Assembly (NCBI RefSeq): GCF_033473495.1
Contig: NC_088942.1
Coordinates: forward strand, 1,178,001-1,242,000
Origin: Cercospora beticola
Lineage: Eukaryota; Ascomycota; Dothideomycetes; Mycosphaerellales; Mycosphaerellaceae
Length of the DNA: 64,000 nucleotides
Reading direction: 5' to 3'
The translations under genes were made by a program, and so were the position numbers. Shown here in pieces: positions 55,385 to 64,000 of this stretch; the stretch's first letter is position 1, and the number at the start of each line of letters is the position of its first letter. A model generated the notes under the pieces. That model was not told where the DNA came from and did no database searches. It saw only the letters and a list, made by a program, of their open reading frames with translations.

Positions 55385-58184
55385 TCGACTGAGATGTTGG
55401 ATTCTACGCGAGAAATTGCTTGCCCGCCACGCTGCATTTGACGACGCGGCCAAGTCGAGGTTTTCTGTTGAGGATCTGCCATCCAGTCGCTACCATTGCG
55501 GCGAACCGACGGTATTCGAAGCGAGTTGCAAAATTCTGCACGCAACCCGAGACCTCGGCCATGGTGTGGCGGCGGCTTTATGATCCTACACGTGTGAGGC
55601 CACGATGTCGGGCAGCAGCGCACAACACCATTCATGTGTCGGCGAATGGGATTTCCAGCATCCAGCACATTACAAGTGATTGGCAGCGCAATCGTCTCCC
55701 TCTGTGTACTCCACCACCGTCGGTTACACACCGCAAAGGATGCGCGAAAGTCTGGATGCCGCGAATGTCGCACTTGGCAAGGAGCATACCCCGTGCGATG
55801 TGCCAGGGGTCCGGCATCCTTGGTTATCGGCTGAGTGGGCCACGTTCGCGGTCATGGAACCGACTCCGAGACCGCGCACCCACACGAGGCAAATGAGCAA
55901 GCGGCAGTTCTGCAGGATGAACCGGGATCTACAAACATTGCACCAATTCTTATTCCCGGGTGGGGTTATGTTCTGATGTGATCTATGGTCGGAATGTAGA
56001 AAGCGTGGGCAAGAGATAGAATTTAGGGTGGCGGCTTATCTTGAGCAATCCAGACGAGGCCAAGGAAGAAAGGCAGAAACGGAAAGACAAAAATCTAGGA
56101 ACGTGTGTGGTGTTGCTTTTTCTTGGGAGAACAACATATTTTTGGTAGGAACAGACAGTGAGATAGGATACCCATGTACGCGCCACAAAACCCCAGAGGA
56201 AGGAACAAAAAAGGAAATTACTCAAAACACGTTCGACTTCTGACGATGCTATTCGCTTGCATAGGCGATACTTTTTCTTGTCTACTTTCTCGCGACGGAC
56301 ATGTCCGAGCGATGGCGCAAACGAAGTTTGCTGGGTGATGTTGGCAGAATCGCTGACTAAGTGATTAGCCAGACGAACCCTCTTGTAGAACACGGCTATC
56401 CAATTTATCCGGGCGAAACGATGCGATGTGTCAACGATTCTACGGAGAAGCGAGAAATGGAAAGCTCGTCTTGCATCATCCATTTTATCCTGTTCTGTTA
56501 TTTCGGGGCCGACTGTCCAGCTTAGATCAGGTTGGTTGGTGGTCATCGTCAGAACTACATCATATGGTTAAAGGGCTCTCAAGACGAAGAAGGTTAGAAT
56601 CGGGATCCGAATATGTTCCTATTTACCACTCGCTTCTGGTCCGAAGTCTTTCTGCTGGTGATGATGTCTGCTATCTTGGAAAAACAGTCGTTCGAAAAAG
56701 AGAGGGCGCTGCAGGAGAAAAGCTTTTGTGCTGTGCCTTCTCATGTGAAAGTTAGTATTCCCACTTGGGAAGGTGTTAGAACACCTAATTTTTGTTGGTG
56801 AATGAGTGGGCGGAATGTTCATTCGATAAGATCAAGAGAGTTTGGGAGGAGGTGGAATCTCGGTTCGAACAGGTGAGGTGCCGCTGGAGAAGGTCGACAT
56901 GTGATCTAATGCTGGTCGTGGACAGGGAGTTGTTGCGACGAAGTTATCGGGTTGCTCTATCAGGTTGCATCTGTTCCATGCCTTTGGAATATGCCATGTA
57001 GTCTGCCCTTGGGGCCTTTTTATACTCGGACTCTTTGGGGTAGTTATGCCACACTTGCAGGTCTTTCTGGTCGCCACGTGGATGGTCGAGCTCGAGAGCT
57101 ATGTGCTCGCTAAAGTTCGCGCTCTGCGATTTTACAAATCTGGAGGTCGCGATCCCGAGCATGTCCAGGGCGTTGCGTTCTAGTCGAGAGCTTTGTCGCG
57201 CTCATGACTGCGTGTTAGATGCCTGAACGACATCGTTCACAAGTAAAGCCGTTCGGAGGAAGGATGTCGGTCTTAGACAAATCTCTAGGGCATGATGTGG
57301 TCCCGGATCAAGCTGATGAGCAGTGAACTATCTCCCTTGGTAGAGAGAGAGCGCTGCTGATCGTGCTTTCGCCCAGAGGAATGCCCTGGATGACAGTCTT
57401 GCACTTCGTCAGGCTCATGAGCTGGGCCCTGCTCCAATTCTCGGAGAAGGATAAGGCTGTCCGCTTGCCGTGCACTTCTGACGGATATCGGGCACTTCAT
57501 CGCGGAACCAGCATGTTTGTTCGGCTGCGGAAAGGCATGAAGCCGTGAACTGGTCTGTCGGGCAATGCTCGATAGCACACGTTTCGTCGTATGGCAATGT
57601 GCAGTCAGTAAGGAGTGGCAGTGTGCATCAATGCTCGGCTTGGCAGGTGCGTGGCACCCTTGCCGGAACGCTCGACCGTGCTTCCATTGTTTCCACTTTT
57701 ACAGACCTCACCCATCAATCTCGAGGCAACTCGCCGCCTGAAACTCACCAGCTTTTGTAGTACAGAGCTGTCCTAGCCTGGAAGACGCCTCTCTTGTGCT
57801 CATGCTCGACCAGAGAGCAGGCGGCGCAGCAGCGTGACGCGGACAAATCATGCCACCTCGAACGGCCGCGTACGCGTCTACGGCGTGTCAGCATCGAGGA
57901 AAGGTCTCGTACACGTCTCCGGGTTGCCAGAGCAAGACTCTGCAGGACCTGATCTAGCCGGTTTGGAGCTCTATTATGCAGGTCGTTGCCACAGCCGCTG
58001 CGGTCATCAGAGCTGGTCGCCATGCCGAGGAGCCGCACAACAGAGTTTGTCGACGAGCAAACAGAACGACATGCCACTTTCATTGACGATAGCTGTACAC
58101 ACTTGACTCAAGATCTTGACCTATTGTGTTGGAGACCTTCTGTGGACTCGAGACTTGGTGTGAACACTGGCGCCGCACGCGACA
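55385..58184. other. Gene-poor 2.8-kb region
   Basis: Contains the 3' end of the ras2-like transcript and the GH72 promoter. Short frames rich in aromatic residues near 57.0 kb have no support from splicing or motifs. Confidence 0.5.
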
Positions 58185-59920
58185 ATGGCTCTCACAACCC
58201 TACTCGCCACCGCGAGTGTCCTGCTGAGCTATGCTGGCCATGCGACAGCTCAGGATGTTGATACTATCGTGATCAAGGGCTCGAAATTCTTCTACAGCGG
58301 AAACGGTACCCAATTGTGCGTGACTAACCCCGGCTTGTGTTGGCGAATCCGGCTGACCATGTCCCAGCTATATCAAAGGCATTGCTTATCAGCAAGACTT
58401 TGTCGCAGGCCGCGGCGATGCTACAACAACAAACTACAATGATCCGCTCGCGGATGCCGATGGCTGTCGACGAGATATCCCGTACCTACAGCAGCTCTAC
58501 ACCAACACGATCCGCGTGTACGCTATTGATCCCGCACAAGACCACGACGAATGCATGGCACTCTTGGCCAATGCCGGAATCTATGTTGTCGCCGATCTTG
58601 GTGCTCCCTCCGAGTCCATCGAGTCCAATAATCCCGCTTGGAATACAGACATTTTCGCGAGATACACTAGCGTGGTCGACGTGATGGCGAAGTATTCCAA
58701 TACTCTTGGATTCTTCGCCGGAAACGAAGTGGTTAATCAGCCAAATCAGACCATAGCCGCACCTTTCGTCAAGGCTGCAGTCCGAGACACCAAGGCATAT
58801 ATCAGGTCGAAGAACTATCGCGCGATTGGCGTGGGCTATGCGACCACCGACAACGTGGACATTCGAGAGCCACTCGCCAATTACATGGACTGTGGCAATC
58901 CCGATGATGGCGTGGACTTCTGGGGTTATAATGTGTACAGCTGGTGCGGAGACTCTTCGTTCGAGAACTCGGGATACGAGGCCAGGACTCAGGAGTTTGA
59001 GAGTTACAATGTTCCCGTTTTCTTTGCCGAGGTGAGAGGCGCCTCAGCCCACATGATGTTCAAAGCTGACAATTTCTAGTACGGATGCAACACAGTGCAG
59101 CCACGAACTTTCGGAGACACTCCCGTGCTCTATGGACCACAGATGGACTCTGTGTGGTCCGGAGGCATAGTTTACTTGTATTTCCAAGAAGCAAACGACT
59201 ACGTAAGCTTTGTTGAAGGCTGACTGGATCATTTCTGCGAACTAACACCTTTCCCAGGGCCTTGTCTCAGTCGACGGCGACTCTGTCTCCACGCTGGATG
59301 ACTTCAACAACCTCCGTTCTCAGATCGCGACAGTCTCGCCAAGCGGCGTCAACTCGAACGATTATAACCCCACCAACTCAGCTCAGGCCTGCCCAACTCA
59401 GGACGCCAGCTTCAGCGCCGTGCCAACAGTCTTGCCTCCTAGTCCGGACACAAGCGTCTGCGAATGCATGTACAACTCACTTTCATGCGTAGCCTCCGAC
59501 GAGGCCGACAACTCCACCTACGCCGAGCTCTTCGACTACGTTTGCGGCATGGGCGGTGATCTCTGCAACGGCATCGCAGCCAACAGCACGACAGGCACTT
59601 ATGGCGAATTTGGAATGTGCAGTCCCCAGCAGCAATTGGGCTATGTGCTGAATCAGTACTACAGCAGTCGTGACTCGGCGTCTACGGCTTGCGATTTCTC
59701 GGGATCTGCCACTCTCCAGCAGGCTACGAGCGCGACTGGAAGCTGTGCTGCTGCTTTATCTTCTGCAAGCTCTGCTGCTGGTAATGGCGGCGGCGGCGCA
59801 TCTACGAGCGAGGGTGCAGCTGCTGGTGGTCATGCTGTGAGTGGTACTGTGGAGTACATCACGATGGCCGTTTTGGTGCAAGTTGCGCTCATCTCGGGCA
59901 TTGGGATGATTGTGCTTTGA
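58185..59920 (+). CDS. GPI-anchored beta-1,3-glucanosyltransferase (GH72, Gas/Gel family)
   Basis: It cuts and re-joins beta-1,3-glucan chains in the cell wall. Four exons (58185-58315, 58368-59031, 59080-59202, 59258-59920) give about 526 residues. The N-terminus is a signal peptide ([20 protein letters not shown]). The GH72 core has [12 protein letters not shown], the acid/base Glu in [10 protein letters not shown] and the nucleophile Glu in VFFAEYGCN, the latter formed exactly across an intron. A cysteine-rich X8/CBM43 module ([10 protein letters not shown] ... CGMGGDLC) follows. A Ser/Gly/Ala stretch then leads to the hydrophobic C-terminal GPI signal ([18 protein letters not shown]). The presence of CBM43 places it in the Gas1/Gel4-like (GH72+) group. 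Confidence 0.96.
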
Positions 59921-61282
59921 AGAAATGAGAGCAGATTTTCCAGATGGAAGAGCGGTTGGTGAAGGCATAATGGCGATGACGAGGAGCAGCCAACCTCCTC
60001 GAGAGATGATGATTGATGATATGCTGAATGACAGTCATTTTTGATAGGAACTGTTTAGATATAATGTATCATCGAGCCAGCAGGCCGCCCAGTCGCTCGC
60101 AGACATGTACGTTTGGTGGTTGCTCGTTGCTGACTCGTTCTTTCGCAGATCTCGCTTCGACAGACAGATTCTTTCGAGTATACCTTACAGTGGAGAAGCA
60201 GGAGGTGCCAGGAGCGTGCGCAATCCGAATTACTCTGGCGAACTATGCGGAGCCAAAGTCCTACTTTCTGTATTGCTTTCTGCTGATAGGCTGGGTCACA
60301 AGGAAGCCAACCTCACCCAATCATGTCAGCTACAAGATGAAAATAGTAAAGCGGATCTCACATTGTATCGAGAGAGCCAGCCAACAGCTTGACAGATTCA
60401 GTACTCGCTATCGAGAGCCGGAAGTATCTCCTTGTTAGCGATCGTGTCGGCGGCAGGACAGAGCAAGCAATGGCAGCAGAAAGCATGGCATGGAGCTCGC
60501 TACTTTTGTGGCTTGCAGTTGCAGCCATCCGCATCATGCTCCGCAGAACAACAATGCTGCTGCTGCATGGATGTGAGGCATCGGCCGACGGCAGGCACCG
60601 GCCACGTTGTTCGATTTCTGTGGGCTCGGCCTGTGGCATCTCTGCGAAAGGCATGTTGAGCTGTTGATCTGCTGGGAAGAGCAGCTCGTCCGACAGCGCC
60701 TTTCGTGCAAGCGAGACGCGCACAGCCAATGACACTCACGTGCACGCCGTTAGCGAGGCACATATCGAGTCTTGGCTTTAAAGATGACGTTCGTCGACTG
60801 CGATCCCTGATCATGATTCGGGAGGCTCCTCCTCATGTCGCTGTGCGGTGCGCGACGTGGAGCACGAAGGCAAGTAATGGGATCCATCTCTCTTCGGTAT
60901 TCGCTCTCATTGTAACAACAACCACAATCGCATTGCTCTCACACCCGTCCCGTCCGCTGAGCTGCGGTACCAGCTTTCCAGGCACACAGCACACCGACCT
61001 GCAGCAGCAGCTGTTCGCCACACACGCGCCATCTCGCTTCTCACATATATCCCCCGGGTCAATATTTGCGGAGCAGTTTGCGCCGACGCATCGAGTGCGC
61101 TGGAGATCCGCAACGCGACACTGTCCTGGACGAACTGCTGGACATTTGTTGGTTTATGAACAACTCTTGAACCTCTGAAACCACTGGCGGCTCCTGCTTC
61201 CTCCGCCGAGGATAAGCTTCTCGTATTATTACTTGCAGCAGTGGGTGTGCTCCACCAAAATTAGCGCACGCCAGACTGGGGA
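59921..61282. other. Intergenic region
   Basis: About 1.36 kb between two plus-strand genes; no gene or repeat recognised. Confidence 0.5.
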
Positions 61283-63762
61283 ATGGGACCTTCACCAAGG
61301 ACTTCTGTTTTTCGTGAGCACCTGGATTTCGAACCTGCTTCATCACTGAATACCGGCAAGAAACGCTCACGGCCTACGCCGAGCGTGCGCTTCCGGAGCA
61401 AGGACGACGTGCGAGTCGTGGAGCAGTACGACGATGCTGTTTCCGAAATAGGTCGCGAGTCTCACCACAACACGGAACCGCGTAACGACAAGCAGGCACA
61501 ACCTTTCTCGACACCGACCATTTCTCCAGCGCACATTCAGTCACCACTACCGGTGCGAAACACCTCTAGCATGTATCGCTTGGGCGTGTTTACCTTCTTG
61601 CTCGTCGCAGTCGTTCCGCTGCTGCAGAGCACCTCATTCTTTGGCCACGCCGCTGTCCTCCAGCCTGTCAGTGGCAGTGTATTGCCGGCGCGAAGCGAGC
61701 TTCAGACTCTTCAACGCAGAGCGGATAGCCCAACCAATGTCTGCTTCAGATGGGCTCAACAATCCGCGCTCGTCAATGGAACGCTGTATACGTATGGTGG
61801 CCAAGCAACGACAGAGCCCGGACAGGACAGCGATGCATGGAATAACTACTTCTTGTCATTGGACTTGACGAAGACATGGCAAATAGCGACTCCAGCATTG
61901 ACTGGACGTGCACAACCCTCCGGACCTCCAAACGTCTCTCTGGGATACCTGTGGAGCTCTCGAGAAAGTCTTTTCTTGTATGGTGGCCAATACTCATGGA
62001 AACCACCCGTGGCGCCAACAGCATACTCAACCTGGGAATATGTCATTGCCGATGACGAATGGGTTGAGCACAACCAGCCTGTAACATCTTCAGGTCCAAG
62101 TGCGCCGAGTAATGATGATCCAGTACAGCGTGCTGCTGAAGGAGCGGGAGCAAATGTGCCTTCTCTTGGACGTGGATTCTACTTCGGCGGGCATCTGGAC
62201 TCCTACACGACAGAGGGGTGGAGCAACGCTGTCCCTCGTGTCTACTTGCAGTCGCTTCTCGAGTTCACGTTCCCGGGAGCGACCAACAACCAAGTCGAGT
62301 CGTTGTCAAACGACCGTGCGGCGGGCTCAGATGGGGTCTACCGCAATGTCACGGAGGGCGGTCAACAGGCCCAGGTTGGCTTCACGCAGCGCGCTGATGG
62401 CCTGCTCATCTACGTGCCAGGCTTCGGTGAACAGGGAATCTTGCTTGCCATTGCAGGTGGAATCAACGACACCTTCACCCAAATGAACAACATCGACGTC
62501 TACGACATTGCGACCAGCTCGTGGTATATTCAATCGACATCTGGTCCGACCCCTGAGATTCGTGTCAACCCATGTGCGGTCATTGCTGCCGCACCGGATG
62601 GCACTTCGTACAACATCTACATGTTCGGAGGGCAGAATCTTATTCCATTCGGCAACCAAACCCAATTTAACGACATGTGGATCTTGACTTTACCGTCTTT
62701 CACCTGGATAAGAGTCGACACCGACGATCAGAGCGTGCCTCCTGGACGATCCGGACACACGTGCAACATCTGGGATGCACAAATGGTGATGGTAGGAGGA
62801 TACACAGGAGATGGAACTTTGACTTGTGAAACGCCAGGCATTTACGTCTTCGACTTGAGTGCGCTACAATGGGTCAACCAATTCACTGCATTGTCAGCTG
62901 GGGTCGATGACGATTCGCGCACAGCTCAGAAGTCAGACGGCAGTGATTCGACTGGCTCTAACAATCCGTAAGTAAGTCCTGTGTTGCAAATTTGCATTGT
63001 ACTGACATTGGCAGATTCAATCAACAGCCAGCACAGAAGTATAGCGCTGAATCTCCTGGTGGCCTCGAGGGCTCGTATGGATACAAAGTGCCCCAAGCTG
63101 TCATCGACGTCGTGGGTGGAAACGAGGATGGCGGCGCCACCGTGACAACACCTGTGAACACCGCCACCGCCGGTCCTCTCGCAACAGGAAGGCCGATTAC
63201 TTACACGAATGCCGACGGCAGTACCTCAACTTCGAGTCCAGATTCCAGAGGTGGCTCCAACGGCGGCGGCAGTTCTGGACCCAATATTGGTGCTATCGTA
63301 GCAGGCGTTATTGCTGGCGTATTCTTCATCATTGCCTGCTACCTCGCTTTCTGTGCCTATGTGTACAGAAAACAGCTACAACTCTACAAACGCCACGTGG
63401 AAATGAGTCAAGCTGCTGCGCGAGGTGAGAAGACGCCAACGATTCCAGGACTGATTGGCACCAATGCCGATTATTCGACTGGGAAAAACACCCCATCAGA
63501 TCCAAGCCGCTTTGGAGGCTCTGTCGCCAAATGGAACACCAACAGCGAAGCCGGACGAGTCAGCGGGAGTGGGCATAGTCGCAACGAAAGCGGTTCTAGT
63601 AGTCGTGGCGGGACAGGCGTCACTGCGGCTGGCTATAATGCTGTTAGGAGGAATAGCGATGCCAGTGATGGCGAAGAAGATTTGCTGGCAGGGCAGGAGC
63701 CTACGTTTGTGGGTGTCATGCTGAATCCGAGAAGGAGCTTGAGGGTTATCAATCGTGATTAG
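61283..63762 (+). CDS. Kelch-repeat membrane protein
   Basis: Two exons (61283-62967 and 63015-63762; 47-nt intron, phase 2) give about 810 residues. Kelch-type beta-propeller repeats span ~160-540 (YTYGGQA, LFLYGGQYSW, LLAIAGGINDTFTQMN, IYMFGGQNLIPFGNQ, MVMVGGYTGDG). A Ser/Gly-rich stalk and one transmembrane helix (AIVAGVIAGVFFIIACYLAF) follow, then a basic, Ser-rich cytosolic tail. The start is ambiguous. The ATG at 61283 adds 96 hydrophilic residues before a second hydrophobic stretch (MYRLGVFTFLLVAVVPLL). An ATG at 61571 would make that stretch a cleavable signal peptide, giving a simple type I cell-surface protein. I favour the later start biologically but report the full frame. Ligand and role are unknown. 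Confidence 0.85.
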
Positions 63763-64000
63763 AGCGACAGGTCTACGACTTTGCCAGGTGTATTTGGAGC
63801 ACAGGACAAGCGATTGTTTGTACAGATTATGTTGATGACAAGAAACGGCAACAGAGACAGATCGGTTAACAGCATCGAGCGTAGCATGGTAATGGATAAT
63901 TCTGTATTATTGGGTCGACGACTCGTGTACCTGCTGCATTCTCGGCCTCATGCTACATCTCCTGTTCTGAGAACCTTGTGGTCGTGGCTGCCTTCAAGCT
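63763..64000. other. 3' flank to window end
   Basis: Nothing recognised. Confidence 0.4.

Noticed and set aside
61328..61345. tRNA B-box-like sequence on the minus strand (GGTTCGAAATCC).
   Set aside because: It has one extra base, no A box or cloverleaf, and lies inside the kelch gene's first exon.

Overview
The window is nuclear DNA of a filamentous ascomycete (Pezizomycotina). Introns are short (41-65 nt) with GTRNGY-type donors and CTNAC branch sites. The genes include a group-X-like histidine kinase, a melanin-type tyrosinase, a GH72 glucanosyltransferase, a P450 and a tandem pair of small 2EXR/F-box-like proteins. That mix fits Dothideomycetes best, but the class assignment is inference. 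Housekeeping genes (mcm2, atg7, dCMP deaminase, TBC GAP, hrp1-like, ssr4-like, ras2-like) alternate with gene-poor stretches of 2-5 kb.

Layout: 1-3383 (-) N-terminal part of a hybrid histidine kinase cut by the window edge; 4163-6664 (+) ankyrin-DIL protein; 7183-9892 (+) MCM2 with an MCB box upstream; 11039-12070 (+) secreted protein A; 13354-15840 (-) tyrosinase; 15.8-19.8 kb gene-poor; 19807-20623 and 20988-21825 (+) duplicated 2EXR-like genes; 22686-25200 (-) ATG7; 25802-27040 (+) dCMP deaminase; 27568-29345 array of seven small RNA units (-); 29597-31539 (-) TBC-domain GAP; 32090-35237 (+) Hrp1-like RNA-binding protein with a 1.26-kb intron and an in-frame 3' extension; 36176-37311 (-) unknown nuclear-type protein; 37857-38849 (-) alcohol dehydrogenase; 39373-40224 (+) alpha/beta hydrolase interrupted by one TGA; 41058-42695 (-) cytochrome P450; 44192-45398 (-) secreted protein B, a paralog of A; 47968-49260 (+) Ssr4-like chromatin subunit; 49.3-54.6 kb gene-poor; 54580-55384 (+) Ras2-type GTPase; 58185-59920 (+) GH72 enzyme; 61283-63762 (+) kelch membrane protein.

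The most striking item lies between the convergent 3' ends of the dCMP deaminase and GAP genes. Seven head-to-tail units of about 260 bp each carry, on the minus strand, a TATA-like motif at about -22 to -31, an A-box-like element, a B-box-like element about 30-40 nt further on, and a T-run, with 5' and 3' ends able to form a 13-16 bp stem. Base changes in the stem are largely compensated between copies. This is the layout of RNA polymerase III genes for a structured RNA of 155-173 nt. I do not recognise it as a known RNA.

Other points of interest: the secreted paralog pair A/B; a possible small metabolic group (ADH, hydrolase, P450); an open 101-codon extension after the Hrp1 stop codon; a decayed duplicated segment near 18.7-19.1 kb; and a 50-bp element shared by 37.6 and 47.5 kb. 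All gene models were built by eye from splice signals and frame continuity.
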